From Cryptomeria japonica (taxonomy: Eukaryota > Streptophyta > Pinopsida > Cupressales > Cupressaceae): 64,000 nucleotides of DNA. This document shows, piece after piece, positions 34,087 to 48,680 of the stretch. Made by a program: the position numbers and the translations under genes. Where the stretch lies: positions 27,399 through 91,398 of the forward strand of contig NW_026729354.1 of NCBI RefSeq assembly GCF_030272615.1. Reading direction: 5' to 3'. Position 1 is the stretch's first letter; each line of letters starts with the position of its first letter. The notes below the pieces were generated by a model. That model saw nothing but the letters and a program-made list of their open reading frames with translations, was not told the DNA's origin and did not search any database.

Positions 34087-34722
34087 GACTTCTTTTTGTT
34101 TGTGCCTGAATCGAATAATGGTTGTAAGCCGAGAAATTGGAAGACTTCAATATTCCAGTAAATGAGATTTGCAGGTGGGCGGGCGATACGTTCCTTTCAG
34201 TGACGTCAGCTATGACCTTATGTAGTCGACATTATTTTTTCGTCAAAATTGATCGGCTAATTAATTAAGTATTTCCCAGCATCAAATCTCATCTGCAAAC
34301 GTCAAGGCTTACGTCACGTAACCTTAGTAATGTATTTCGTAATTATATTACTATATTTAATGAAAGTTATCACTATAATAATATTTTTAAGTTGTAACAA
34401 AACTTGTATTTTTGTATCAGTTAATTTTCATAAATTATTCGTATATTAATATTATGATCGTTTGGGGAAACAATCCTAATTGATGGCGGCAGGATACAGA
34501 TTAGAGAAATAACTAGAGGATTCCCTTCCTCCAATTCGGCTAAGTGTATCCGTAGGGTATTGTAATGTTTTTATTAATGTTAAATATTGCGATACAATTC
34601 AATATAAATAGAAATTCAAATCTTCTTAAATTTGATTTTAGATATTCTTATAATGTTGTTTCATTTGTCAATCTTATATAAAATGTTATTCAACTATTGT
34701 AATGGTTGTTCTGATTTTCAGA
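34087..34722 (-). promoter_or_regulatory. Orphan SDR promoter, copy 2
   Basis: Same as 10715-11350; TGACGTCA at 34201-34208 and the as-1-type element at 34299-34316. Confidence 0.82.
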
Positions 34723-35261
34723 GAGCAAAAACCAATATGCGAATCTTCTTGGAGTCTCTCAATATGGATAGGGGTAGGGGTGAAGAGATTCTCATAATAG
34801 TTTACGTAATTAGCATAAGTTTGCATACTCTTTCTATACAGGCCCTCTTTTAACAATGTTATGGCTTATTTGACCTCCTCAGACTTCGCACAAGTGCGGT
34901 GCAAATGGCATCACCCACCAGGCCCATCGAAGTATCATAGCTAAGGCAGCCCAAGGCAGTGGAGGTAGCTGCGTATTGCTTTTTCTCCACGTTCAAAGCT
35001 GCCAAACGAATGGACTATGTTGTACAAGAAATGCTCCAAAAGTTCAACGTTATGAATTTGAGCCTGCACCAAGTGCTTTTCGCCTATGATCCTCTGCACC
35101 ACTCCTTCAATATCTGTGTTAATTAAAAATTTCTCCTGAAGTTCATCAGTCACCGAGCATTGAGTGCAGCTACACTCGCACCTTTGAATTTTCAAGAAAT
35201 GATACTTCTAGTCTTCAACCTCTTACTCCTAAGTGTTGTGTTTGTCTAAAGAAATATAATG

Positions 35262-36982
35262 CTAGTTCACAGGCCACCCATCAAACCATCGTCGTCACAA
35301 GTGAAGACCTTATCATTTGAGGAGATGTGAGCGAACCCCTCCTGAAAGAGTTCGGTTGTCACCCGTCCTAGGTGTAAGATCGAGAGGGAGATTTGGAGAC
35401 TGATGTAAGGTGAGTTTAAACGAAGTCTGCTGTACACCGATCCCGAAGCGCTTGCAGAAACAAAGACCTCGCAAACACCGTTTAGAAGTGGTCTCGACCA
35501 CCCACTACGTCTGTGACAAAAATGGTACCAACGGGTCTGTGCCACTTTGTATTGAATCAGGAGATGGTCAGCAGTCTCTTCATTTTCTTTGCATAGAGTA
35601 CACCAGTGAGGGCCCGAGATACCAATCTTTTGCAGTCTATTCCCCATTAAGTTGCACTTGTGAAGGGTGGTCGAAACAAATGCTCCCATCTTAGGGGGGA
35701 CATTTGTGCCCCAACAGAGCTCCGTTGGCCAATGATAAGCATCGATTTCGTACTAATGACCTCAAAGTCAATCTTACTGGGATAAGAATCAAATTTAGCC
35801 ACACAATACATAATTTTATCGTTACCATTAGATAATAGCAAATGTCGCTTGCCGAGCTTTTTTTAGCAACTGTTCCTTACAATCATAGTCCAACATATCA
35901 AAGTCTTTCTATTTGTAAGATTCGACGTCATCATCATTAATGATAATGAAACAGTCCCTCACTTTGCTACCATAGGTCTCCAATGGCGTGTGCACTACTT
36001 TCTTCAAGCCTAGGATGGTGACAAGAGGGTACTAGTCATTCCAAGAATCATACAAGGAGGAGCTATCAAGGTAACACACCTAATTTTCCATAGGAGGTTA
36101 GATTATAGTGCTCCTATATTTGATAATAAAATTCCGTACTGAAGAGCCCCTAGGTGGATTGGCAATAGTGAGTATGCGGTTAAGAGAATCATCATACTCA
36201 CTATTGCCAATCCACCTAGGGGCTCTTCAGTACGGAATTTTATTATCAAATATAGGAGCACTATAATCTAACCTCCTATGGAAAATTAGGTGTGTTACCT
36301 TGATAGCTCCTCCTTGTATGATTCTTGGAATGACTAGTACCCTCTTGTCACCATCCTAGGCTTGGAGAAAGTAGTGCACACGCCATTGGAGACCTATGGT
36401 AGCAAAGTGAGGGACTGTTTCATCATCATTAATGATGATGAAAGAGTCTGCTCTAGAGGGCTACATGTATTTTGAAGATCCGCCATGTTAGCTTGGCCCC
36501 AAGAGCAATGTTCTATGTTTGCATTTCACGAATACTGGCATCCCCTCTCAATTTCAATTTTTTTTTATAGTGTCCCACAATAAGAGATGAGGTATGTGTT
36601 TCTTTTTCATTGGAGCCTTCCCAAAGGAAACTTTTTTGCAGAGAGGCTATCTTTGTGCTATCCCCATTCGATAATTCGATACATGAAAGCATACATATTG
36701 GTATGATAGCGATGACTGCCTTAAGCATGGTGATTTTGCTAGACATGGTGAACCATCTCCCCTTCCAACATCCCACCTTCTTCGTGCACTTCCCAATAGT
36801 GTCGCACCAAATATTGTCTTTGATTGCCCCCATTGAATAAAGGTATGCCTAGATACATGGATGGTAGACGTTCAACACCAAATCTAAATAAAGGGAGAAA
36901 ATTGCATGTTGCGTTGCAATTTGACACGACATGTATCCCTTGCACCAATGTATTCGAAAAACAATAAGAATAAGACTTCTAA
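35262..36982 (-). pseudogene. LINE reverse transcriptase relic, copy 2
   Basis: Same broken frames and same internal palindrome as at 11890-13610. Confidence 0.85.
35928..36441. repeat. 514-bp inverted repeat, copy 2
   Basis: Arms 35928-36176 and 36193-36441, with the same two mismatches. Confidence 0.95.
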
Positions 36983-37692
36983 TCACAAAGGTTTTTACTC
37001 AGATTTGGGCACACCTACGTAGATACATTCTAGGCGAGACACCTAAATCTCTAGTCAATCGGTCTAGGGCAATGTATCCCCTTCATAATTGACACTCAGT
37101 ATGTAATCGCAGGATTGAGCTACAACTTTCGCTCTCGCCCTATTTATATAGAAACCCGAACGAAATACCGTTCAAGATCAAGCCAAGAGGTGATGAAATC
37201 CTCTCGGTACAGAAGCCAAGAGGTGATGAAACAAAATACTTTATCAACGATATAACTTGTGATCTTCAATTTTTATTTTGATAACATTTTTAAATAAAAA
37301 TCTTGTTTATAAAAACAAGTCATGTCAAATTTTAAGAATAGAAAGATGCTATTATAAGAAAAAAGTTTGGAAAACAAAAAATTATAATTTTCCTATTTTC
37401 ATTCTTTCCTTTTTCTGAGTGATTGCTTGGAAAACAAAACATTACAATATTTCCTATTTTCATTCTTTCATTTTTCTGAAGATGAATCACTCAGAGAGAT
37501 TGGAAACTCCAATCATGCATAAAGTTTACATACTCCATTTCTCATTTTCATTCTTTTCTTTTTCTGAAGATAAATCACTCAGAGAGATTGGAAACTCAAA
37601 TTATACGTCAAGCTTACATACTCCATTTCATAGACTGTGAAAAGCTAATATACTATTTATAACCAATCAAAAGCCTAAATCTTAAGTCTTAT

Positions 37693-38472
37693 TCAAACGA
37701 TGCCTCCATTGATACGAATAACCTGGCCATTAACCCACTCAGCATCATCTGTAGCAAGGAAAGCCGCCACGGGAGCAACATCCTCCTTCTGCCCCAGCCG
37801 CTCAAAGGGTGACTCCATGGCAATCCTATCAACCAACTCCTCACTCTTCCCCTCCAAAAACAACTCCGTCACAATCCCACCTGGTGCGATGCAATTTGCA
37901 GTAATGCGAGTCCCCCTCAACTCCTTGGCCAAAATCCTGGTCATGGTCTCAACGGCAGCATTGGTGGCGGCGTAAGCCCCATACCCAGGCTTCACAGTCC
38001 CCACAAGCGAGCTGCTCAAATTGATAATGCGGCCACCGCCACCACGTACGAGTCTGTTTGCCGCTTCCCTCGAGCACAAAAACGCTCCTTTGCAGTTAAT
38101 GTTGAAAGTCCGATCCCAATCCTCTTCAGGCGTGTTTGCAATTGAGGGTGAGTTGGAATCGAGCACTCCCGCACAGTTCACGATTATGTGGACGCCTCCG
38201 AACGCTTTCTCCGCTGCATCGAATAATTTTTTCACGTCCCCAGAAACTGAAATATCTGCTCTGCATATAATCGCTCTTTCTCCGTCCTTGTTTTCATTGA
38301 TTATGGCTGCGACTTCTTCTGCTTTTTGCTGGTTTCCTACATAATTTATCACGACTTTGGCTCCTTTTTCAGCCAAATGCAGAGCAATTTCTCTGCCGAT
38401 GCCTCTCGAGGCACCCGTCACGATGGCTACGCGCCCTTCCAAACTGCTGCCCTGCTTTGCCTGACTACTCAT
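37693..38472 (-). CDS. Short-chain dehydrogenase/reductase, copy 2
   Basis: The protein is identical to copy 1, including Asn in place of the catalytic Lys, with the same promoter and 3' flank. The in-frame upstream Met at 38574 is again outside the likely transcript. Confidence 0.93.
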   Translation of the reverse strand: MSSQAKQGSSLEGRVAIVTGASRGIGREIALHLAEKGAKVVINYVGNQQKAEEVAAIINENKDGERAIICRADISVSGDVKKLFDAAEKAFGGVHIIVNCAGVLDSNSPSIANTPEEDWDRTFNINCKGAFLCSREAANRLVRGGGGRIINLSSSLVGTVKPGYGAYAATNAAVETMTRILAKELRGTRITANCIAPGGIVTELFLEGKSEELVDRIAMESPFERLGQKEDVAPVAAFLATDDAEWVNGQVIRINGGIV

Positions 38473-39222
38473 TGTCAAAAATCTATAATTTGTGAAGACA
38501 ATTCGCTTTATGTTTGTGCCTGAAATCTGAATTGAATTGAATTTAAATAGGTTCGAGTAAATCAGATTTGGCATCTGGGCGGCCGATAAAATTCATTTCC
38601 GTGACGTCATTGATTTTATATTATTTTGCCGTTTCAAACATTTGCAGTCAACATTGATTGGCGATATCAATTAATTATTTCAATGTTGCGATTGAAAGGA
38701 AAGATTTTCCAGCATTCAAATCTCATCTGCAAACGTCAAGGCTTACGTCACGTAACTTTTAATTGAAAGGAAAGATTTTCCAGCATTCAAATCTCATCTG
38801 CAAACGTCAAGGCTTACGTCACGTAACTTTTAATAGCATATTTTGTAATCAAGTGATCAATGGGCACTTAATTGAATAGCTTTAAATAATTCAGGGATGA
38901 AACCGCACTTGTTAAAATGATTTATTTATTTAAATAGAGAGGGCCAAGCAGTTTATTGGAGTTTCACTTTTTTTTAAATAGGTGGTGGGTGAACCGGGAC
39001 TTATACCTAATTTGTTATAATTTTATGGCAAACCTTTTCAATTGATGGCGATGGGATATGATATCAAAGAAACAATTATAGAAGATTCACTCTCCTTGAT
39101 AAAGTAAAATATATAATTTTTAGATTTAATTCTAGACAATATTATTGTGTTGTTCTACTTTGTCAATCCTACATATACTGTTGTTTGACTATTCTAATGG
39201 TTACTCTAATTTATTATAGATG
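38473..39222 (-). promoter_or_regulatory. SDR promoter, copy 2
   Basis: as-1-type elements at 38733-38750 and 38804-38821, TGACGTCA at 38602-38609, TATA-like box at 38541-38550. Confidence 0.8.
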
Positions 39223-39531
39223 GGAAGAAATTATGTCTCACAAAATTCTTTAGGTCTTCATATTTTGATGGTATCCACAACTATCATGATTATAAATATA
39301 AATGTCTTTATTTGTTTACAAGATTCTTAAATTTGATTAAGCTTTCATTTCAATGAGGAATATGAACATGTTAATTTAAAGAATATTAATTTTATTTTAG
39401 AAATAGCTTTATATTAATTTAGTTGATTAATACATTCATATAGATTTCAGAAATTAGTCTACTTTTATAAATGAGTATCTTTTGTCAATCATATTTACAA
39501 TCATGTAAGTTTGGTTTATAAATAATAAATA

Positions 39532-40742
39532 CATATGTTGTAATGTATTTGAGACTGTTTACTTTCGTAACTAGATCATTTGTATAAATTATATTTATGA
39601 TCCAATATATTAAATCTTATTGTATACACATAAAATTGGTTATGAGCAATTAAATAAATATTTTATATTTATTTAATAATTATTCTTCTATTAAATAGTT
39701 AATTTGAAAAGATTAATTTATTTAATTCATTTTATATTCTTCTATTAATTAATTTAATTGAAACATTTTATCAATTAATTCGTTATATCCTTTTCTTCTA
39801 ATCAATTAATTAAATATCTAATATTTAATTGTTCATGTATCTACTATTCTATAGTCTCATTAATTAAATAATTTCTTAATTATTTAATTATATTTCCAAC
39901 TCACCTTTCCATCTCCATGTCATCTCCACTTTGCCAACTCATTCATCATGTGGCTAAATTAATTCAACAAAATTCAATTAAATTAAATCATTTATTAGCC
40001 AATTATCTCCAACTTCCAAAATAAATGAAATATTGTGTACGTGCACATATTTCCTAGCCTTCTTCTATATTCTCTCTAACATCACTATATCTTAGGAGGA
40101 CTTGAGTCCACTTGTCCTCTCATTCTTACATCCTTTCCAATTATCCTATATCATCTCAAGTCTTCAACTCAGTCAAGGTGAGATGAGTGACACTTGTCTT
40201 CTCCTTCCCCCTTTCTCTCAACCTTCAACCTCTTACTCATAGCCATCCAATTTGCAAGATTCGATCATGATCGTTGATCTCTGTCACCTAAGCTCGTGCA
40301 CTCAAAAATCTATAAAAAGAGGTCTCCTAAGCCATTTTGAAACTAATAGCTAATCTTATAGTCATCCTAGGAGTTTTTTTCTTGCATCCATGAGTTTGAG
40401 TTTGAAGCAAATACCAATTTTAGAATTTTTATCATAGCTTAATATCATGTTAGCTTAAATCATTTGCATATGAATATTATAGCATCAGTTAACTATTAGT
40501 TCATTCTTCATATGCCATCTTGGAAGCTACCAGTGCTTGTCTGAGATCAAATCATCTGCAACCAAGAACAATGGAGTTAGGACACAATGAGGTGTAAACC
40601 GTGGAAGGTATAATCTTGTTTATTTCATTTACTTCATGTTACTTCATTGGTTGAAGTTAAGTTTCCTGTAGATTTCCTTTTTATATTTTATGATCTAAAC
40701 TAACAAGTTTCAGGATATTTCTTTGGAGTTCAACTTTAACAT
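39532..40742 (+). repeat. LTR of second Ty3/gypsy element, copy 2
   Basis: TATAAAAA at 40311-40318. C at 40615 where copy 1 has A at 17243. Confidence 0.65.
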
Positions 40743-40745
40743 TTT

Positions 40746-40764
40746 TGGCGCCCACTGTGGGGAT
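40746..40764 (+). other. Primer-binding site, copy 2
   Basis: Same 19 bases as at 17374-17392. Confidence 0.8.
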
Positions 40765-42675
40765 CAGGCCTCGCACTTACCTTTCTAATATCCTGTCTTA
40801 TTCTCGCAGAATCAATTTAACGCTTTTGTAAGTCAGTTTCATGCATCTGTGAAATTTGACAACGCATTTGTTAAGTAGGTTAGCGCTTTTATTGCTTAGT
40901 TTAACGTCTGTTTTAAATAGAATGGTGTTTTTAATCATGAATTCGCGCATTCAAGAAATACAGGGTTAGCACCTTTGTCGTACAATTTAGCACTTTTATT
41001 GTTTAGGATAGTGCTTTTGCCATCTAGGATAGCGCTTTTGCAGTTTTAGCACTTATGTTCTATCACTGGGTGAAATTTGAATTTTTATAATCTGAAAGCT
41101 AACAATTTTGCAGGTCCGAATGTCCAAGGCTTAAGAATTTGAAAACTATTGACATTTGTGGGTGCAGGGTCCATTTTGAGCAAATTTCATGCATTTCCTC
41201 ACTTAGCTAAATTAAGGGTTTTTCAAGTAAAACATCATATCTTACTCATCTAGTCTAACTAGGAGGATAATCAACAGCATGCACCTTGCATTTGAGTGTT
41301 TTCCTTAAATTAGTTGCACATAGATTCTTAGAAGTCTTAAAATAAACCTTTTTCTTTCGTGTTTGTTGAAGTAGTAGGCAAGTATGCTCTCACTCGTATA
41401 CGGTGATTTGAAAACTAGACCTATTTCTTTTATGTGTAACCTTTAGAGGGCTTGCCTTCCTGAGTTGCCTTGAGGGGGGCAATGAGAAGGGAACGACCCA
41501 AGTGGAAACGGGCTAATATCGAGTCCTTCCAATCCACTCTAAATAAATTATGTCTTTGACGAAAGTCATGAACAACATTTGTTGATTAGTTCATACTGAC
41601 ACTATGTTTCCCCATTAACCCTATGGAGCGTAACCTCTGTAGGCTGGGAACCTTCTGTATTTACAGAGTTTAAGTGTCGCATGTATGGCCACATGATCGG
41701 AAGCCCTTACTAAAAATATTTTGTATTTGCTACCAAAATCCTTGTAATTGTTGGTCCAGGATGTCAGACCTCTGAAGCAGCTCACACACATACGGTTCTT
41801 AGTAGAGATATAAAGTTTTTCATGGGGAGTTTTCATGGAAATCGATGCTTGGCTGCCCCAAAGAAGTGAGTGTTGAGGGTGGATCCAGTGGGGTCAAGCA
41901 CCTAAATATCTGCTCTGAATAGCGTAGCCTCGGGGCAAACCCCATGTGAGATTCAACAATTATTGTCTCGACCTACCATAGGATTTGTGCTTGCTTGTGC
42001 ACTTTGATTTCCAAAACATTATGTCTTTTGTGTCTTCAAAAATGTTTTCAAAATGGTCAAAAACTAAAAAAATCATCAGTCTGAATTGAGTAAAAATCTG
42101 ACAACTTGCTGGAAAATTTGAAAATCTCTTTAACACAGTCAGAATTGTGCATTTGTTGCACAGAACAATGCTTTTGACCAATAGAACAGTTCTTTTAAAC
42201 AACAGTACAACACTTTTATCCCTTAGAATCATGCATTTGATCTTTGGAATAACGCTTTTCAACATGAAACTATTCTTTTACACTATATTTTAATTCTTTT
42301 ATTTCACATAGAAGCACTTTTAATCACATAGAGTAGCACATTTATCGCGTAGGTTAGAGCTTTTGACAAATAGGTCAGCGCAAATGTTTTCCTACATCTA
42401 AAATAGAGGGTTTTTTTGCATATCACACCAAAATTTCAATATCATTTTCAAATACCCTTTTTCGAGTATATTTGTCTTCAACTATCACAGGTCTTTAAAC
42501 TGGTCAAATAATCAGCTTATCAATCAAATAGGTTATTTCCAAAGGTTTTCATAAGCATAAAACATTCAACAAGTTAGTGATTGAACCATCTTAAGTGCAA
42601 AAAGATCAACATTATTATCAGTTTCTCATCAGGAAACATCAAATCCTTTATCATGAAACTTGATCATATCAACCT

Positions 42676-45600
42676 TTGTTCATTATCTTGGATATATCAT
42701 TCCTGTTTGAACCTAGGTTTTATCAAAATAAATATTGCACTCACATTGGAATCAAACAAACTTGTAAACCATCATATGCTTATATGACTTTTAAATATCG
42801 CCTTAAGAAAAGAAAACCTAGTTATAAGGCTACTTTGAAGAAGACAAGATTCTTGTACATCAATCGCAAAATCTTGTTAAAACACGGGACATTCCTACAC
42901 CGTTTTCGTCACTATTTATGTGGTTATGGAACGGAGTTTGACGAAGAAATTTTGCAAGAACATGCTTTTCAACAACAAGATACCTTATCGCAACGCACTA
43001 ATAACAATGGTAAAATCAACAAAGCTTATCTTCCTAAACCAGTGATCACTTATTGAGTGACATTTTAGAAGATCAAAACTCGAGAAGTCCAAATCAATCA
43101 CATGCTAGTTTGGACTAGAGCTCAATACGAGCAATTCAGAAAACAACAAAAACAAATGGAAGAAAATCCAATGTTTCATCAATTTGAATACATAGATGTT
43201 GGTGAAGAAGTAGTAAATAACACCATTAGAGACCTAGAACAAGATTATAAATTTGACAGACTAATGGAAAATTTATTGGAAAAATAAAAAGAAAAGTACA
43301 TCCTAATGTTGACAAAATCAGGAGCTAAATTGCCACAAGACTTTAACATAGAAAGTTTGAAACAAGATGCAGAGATGAGTAACCATCAAAACACTGATGA
43401 TCCCAATAACGAGGATGTAAATCAAGTAAATCATGAGGAAACAAGAGGAGATAAACGAGAAAAGACCATGATGATACAAGAAGAGAGTGTGGTGACAGAA
43501 GAACTTATGAGGATGCAAGAAGAACCCATATTGATAATCCTTTGTTAACTCTCACTCGACAAATAGAAACCTTACAACAACAAATACAAGATATACAGAA
43601 TGGAACAAATTCTAAGAAATATTCATTAGAGGACATCTTCCCATATCCTTTTGACAAAAGTTTAAACATGATACCATTCCCACAACATTGTGAAGTCCCT
43701 AAATATGATAAATATGATGGGAAATCCGATCCTCAAGATCACATTAGAAAATTTTGCACCATGAGTATGGAATTTGCACAGGATGAAACTTACCTGATGC
43801 GTTTATTCCCTAGAAGCTTAAGTGGACAATCAACGGAATGGTTCTCAAGATTACCATCTGGGATTAAATATTTTGAAGAACTTGTGAATAGATTTATCTC
43901 ACAATACTCCTATAATGTAAGAAATGAGATAACAATGCTAGATCTATGTAACGTCAAGCAAAACAATGGTGAACCTTTCATGGTCTTTTTACAATGACGG
44001 AAATGAATGTTAAATAGATATCCAAGAGACATGTACCCGATCAAGAGAAAATGGACATATTCATTGACAACCTTATCAGTGAAAAGAGTTTCGTCTTAAA
44101 ATGCAATGTCCTCCTTTTGCTAAAATGATTGAAAATGGTCTAAAGATAGAAGATGCAATGGTAAAGAAAGGAGAGTTAAAATTTTGCAATTCCTACAACA
44201 ACAACAACAATAACAATGACAAACCTAAATTTTGGTCAAAGAATAGGAATGTTACCAATGGAGGAAATGATGACAGCAATGCTACCAAACAACAACCAAT
44301 CTTAAACTTATCAAGTCAAGTACCAAACAACAACAATCAAGAGAACAGTAGATCCAAGTCTTTCTTCTCCAATCCTTGCAAGAAATTCACAAACATTGGA
44401 GAACCGTTGGAATCAGCTTTGAAAACTCTTCTTGCAAATAAATTGATTACCTTACCAGAAGCAAGGAATTATGACCCTCAAGTCAAACCTAATTGGTGGA
44501 ATGACAATCATTTTTGCAATTATCATCGAAACAAAGGACACCAAGCCAATGATTGTCAAAGATTCAAGCATCTTATTCAAGATTTAATCGATAATGGAAC
44601 TATCACAGTGGATGGTCATAAGATGAATGAATCACATCTAGCATTCAAAAATCCACTTCCAAATTATGAAAAAGGTGAACAATCCAAACCAAAAGATGAA
44701 AAAGGAAAAGCTAAAGTAAACTACACTTACACATATGATGTTGTGGTAAATTTCATCATTGTCAAAGACAACACACCTTCAGAACCAATCAATGTTATTA
44801 CAAGAAGCAAAGCGAAGGTTACATTTCTGGGTATAACAAATAAATCAACATCCACTTCAAGACAATACAATTTAGTGGAACAATTACAAAAGACACCCAC
44901 TAAAATTTCAATTTTGGAGCTCCTAAAAGTTTCGTCTATGCATAAGGAAATATTGGAGAAGGCTCTAACAAAAACAACAGTCTCAAAAGATCTGGATGTG
45001 GATCAGTTCAAACAAATGGTGGGACACCTCATAGCCCCACATTTCTTGTCCTTTTCTGAAAATGATGACGCATCCTTGCAACACCCTCACAATGGTCCCT
45101 TACATGTTGAAGTCACCATTCATAAAACCTGTGTCAAACGCGTGCTCATAGATGGTGGGTATGGCTTATACATTTGTGCATTAAGTTTAATAAAGGCTTT
45201 GGGATATTCAGAAAATACAGTAGATCCAAAGAAGAAAATAACTATCAAGGTGTATGATGAGGAAGAACGTTCTTCTAAAGGAACTGTGGTGTTACCAATC
45301 AAAATAGGACCCGTGGAAAGTTATACATTGTTCCAGGTTCTGGACTTGAACTTATCTTATAACATTCTTCTAGGAAGACCATGGAATCATGGCATTCAAG
45401 AAGTTCCTTCTACATACCACCAATGTGTTAAGTTTCCTCATAATGGACAAGAAATCACTATGGCAGCAAATTCCAGTCAATATTGCAATAATTTGAAACC
45501 AGCACAAGATGCAAGAGTTCCACATAACAGAGAATTAGTCTATCCCACTCAAGAAACTCAAGAGAAATTATGGGAAAATTTTGAGAAAATGCTCAAATTA

Positions 45601-45819
45601 AATGATGAAGGAATGGGAAAGTGTTATTTGCATAACTTACCAGTTTCACCTAAATCATATGGAAAACCTACAAAGGCTCAACCAAGAATCACACAGAAAT
45701 CAGTTGAAATATTTGATGGAGCATTTGTTAGAGCTGAAACACTTGTAGAAGAAACTGAAGACAAAGACACTCTTAATGTAGGTTTATTTTATGACATGCA
45801 AATTGTGAATTTATTTTGA
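42676..45819 (+). pseudogene. Broken gag-protease region, copy 2
   Basis: Translations match copy 1 piece by piece, with the same stops and frame changes. The region is not present in the part of copy 3 inside the window. Confidence 0.88.
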
Positions 45820-45867
45820 AACGATATACTGATTCAAATCTAGGGGGGAATACCAATGATGAGAGAT

Positions 45868-46325
45868 CTACTTGTGGATGTTGTTTTTTGTTGGATTAGG
45901 TGCAATCTCATGTAATAGTAAGAAACAATAATATACTTATCTTGGCTCTACCAAAGTTATATATAAGGGTTGTACCAATCATGTAGGTAAATGCATCCAA
46001 AGAGGCCCTATGGCTAAGAAGATAACTTGAAGACTTGGGTCTACCTCAAGCAACTCCTACACCTTTGTATTGTGATAATCAAAGTGTCATTGATTTGGAA
46101 AAGAATCTAATATTCCATGTAAGGACCAAGCACATTGTTCTTCAACACCAAGTCATAAAAGAGAAAATTGAAGAAAAAAAAATTCTCTTCTATATTATAA
46201 AGGTGAAGATAAAATTATAGATATTCTCACCAAACCACTTTGTAAAGATAAATTTTTTCATCATTATAATAATCTTGGATTACAACCCATTGAAGGGTTT
46301 GATATAAACCCCCCAAGTAAAGCTT
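45868..46325 (+). pseudogene. Ty1/copia RNase H C-terminal fragment, copy 2
   Basis: Same broken frames as at 22496-22953. Confidence 0.85.
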
Positions 46326-46333
46326 AAGGGGGG

Positions 46334-46619
46334 TGTTAGAAATTAATCTTTACTTGATAAAGTTAATTTCCTTTTACTTGTTACTTGTAGGAATATTTAT
46401 AAGGAATTCATACAATTCCTTTGTCTTATATGAGTTCTCACATAACTCATTTTATTTATTCCAAATATGTCAAAAATTATATTTCCTCCTTATGAGGATT
46501 TTTACACTTTTCACACACATAAGATGCTAGATGGCATGCTTAGGCTTGGGAGATACATTTACAACTGCACTCTCACCTCTATATATTTGAGGTTCCTCTC
46601 TCATTTATTCATGGTAACA
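46334..46619 (+). repeat. 3' LTR of the copia element, copy 2
   Basis: Same sequence and limits as at 22962-23247. Confidence 0.65.
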
Positions 46620-47703
46620 TTCCATTGTTAGGTCTCGGAGACAATTGAGAGGGGTGGGTGAATCAGTTGTCTAATGATTTTCAACTAAAATTAACTTAAC
46701 CAAAACTCAATGCTTAATACAGGTAAACCAAACTTAATGTCAGTAGACATTTTATCAGTTAACTGTAGTACTGATAAAGATCAATGCATGAAACAAAAAG
46801 ACAACAACTTCCATAACACATAACACCAATGTTTGCATGTGGAAACCCTGTAAGGGGAAAAACCACGGTGGGAAACCTTACCCACAATCAGATGATACTA
46901 CTGCATATAGTATGTGTATACAATAGGGGGTCTGCACATGCAGAAAGGCCAAGCACCTAGAACTCACTACTCAAACACAAATGGGAGTCACACTGACTAC
47001 AATTGGATGGTTAAATCCAATAATGATGTACAGCTCAAAATAGCATCTTCATATGCTAGATTCAGTACCGGTTTAGTTCTGATATGCCTTCACAAAAACC
47101 TTCCTTCAACCTTCAAATGATGTCTGCGTGTATAGCTCTGCTTATTCTTGCATATACCTCATTACAATCCTTTTCGCATTTTTTTCCTTACATTCTACTT
47201 CGATAAAATAAGATCTTACATATATGCCGAAGCCTAGGACCAAAATGTATAGGTCGGCTTTACAAAAGATATTACAACAAAACAATTTACAAGTAAATGA
47301 ATAACCAATGAAATATCCGATTCAACATGTCGGCTTAATGCATTTGCAATGATAATAAATCATCTCCATAGCATGTCGTGCTGATCTGGAATAGATAAGC
47401 CTTCCAGTGTTTATCCTGGACCTATCTGCCAGTAACAGCAAATATGCAAACTCGAATATACCAATGAACAAATCTCCAAGACAAAGTGTCCAAATGATGT
47501 TTTTGACATAACCAAATATTCTCCATGTCATTCCAAGTGTTGGTGAACAATATATCCTGTCGGTGAAATAGATACTGGTGACTGTGCATAAGTCACTTGT
47601 TTGCCGGTGAACATTGCCAATTCTCCAAGTGTTAGTGGACTAACCAGAGTTGATAAGTGTTGACATCAATGACAAAACCATATCAACATATTCAAAATAC
47701 CAA

Positions 47704-47706
<3 letters not shown>

Positions 47707-47754
<48 letters not shown>
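47707..47754. repeat. (CT)24 microsatellite, copy 3
   Basis: Forty-eight bases of uninterrupted CT, the shortest of the three. Confidence 0.98.
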
Positions 47755-47757
<3 letters not shown>

Positions 47758-48039
47758 TAAATTATTTAGGATTTATGTCATCTACATAATATTGGGGTTT
47801 TTCTCTTTAATTTTTCCACTTACAAATCTTGTGTATCCTTCTTGGATATTGGTTTACTTTGGTTTAGGAGCACCTAAGGATGAGTAGATACCCTTTTCAA
47901 TTTTGGCAATTTTGGCATAAGGAATAGTTCTAGTCCATTAGGTTGTATGTTTGGAGCTTGGGGTGCATTTTTGTTTTCTTTGTGAAAGTTTTGTTTTTTG
48001 GAAAGACTTACCCTGATGGAGTCACCAGCGGTTGGAGTG

Positions 48040-48680
48040 AGTCAAAGTGGAACCATCGGATATCGGCAGGAGTGTTTTCCACCTACACCGATAACCCGAT
48101 GAAACTGCCAGCTAACAGGTGAGCAAGTCTGGGATGATCAATGTCGATCGCTATACTGCAATGGAAAGTTGCACAAGGTTTACCTCCTGTAACTTGGTGA
48201 CCATGGTGGGACCCAGCGAGAAGTTAGCAAGTGGAGCGAATCGAAGTGAAGCCATCGAGAATTGGCAAGACTAGTTTTTGTGTCACCCGGTAACCCAATG
48301 GGAAAGCATGCAGTTTGGAGCGCACCATCGGCTATCGGCATCACAAGTTTGGAGCTACACCGATAACCTGATGGGAAGGAAGCAGGTTTGGAGCACATCA
48401 TTGGCCATCAGCAAAACATGTTTGGGGCTACACCGATAACCCAACAATGAAGCATTCTGTTGGGAGCGCACCATCCGCCATCGGTAAGAGTATTTTAATG
48501 CTACTCCGATGACCTGATGGAAACCAATGTGGAAGTGCGCAAAGTGTAAAATGTCATCGGACATCGAAGTAAGTGTTTTGAGGCTACTCCAATGACCCGA
48601 TAGAAAAGAAAGTGAGTTGTAAACTGCCATCACACATCAGTGTAAGTGTTTCGGTGCTAACCCGATGACCCGATGGAAAT
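48040..48680. repeat. Degenerate 73-bp hairpin array, copy 3
   Basis: Identical by eye to copy 2, including G at 48243 and C at 48256. Confidence 0.75.

Larger units (their letters stand above)
23371..46742. repeat. Tandem 23.37-kb unit, copy 2
   Basis: This is the only other full-length copy, 23372 bp long. It differs from copy 1 by the private sites of that copy, by T at 31043 (C at 7671 and 54411 in the other copies), and by a microsatellite of (CT)26. Every sizeable reading frame has the same translation as in copy 3. Confidence 0.97.
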
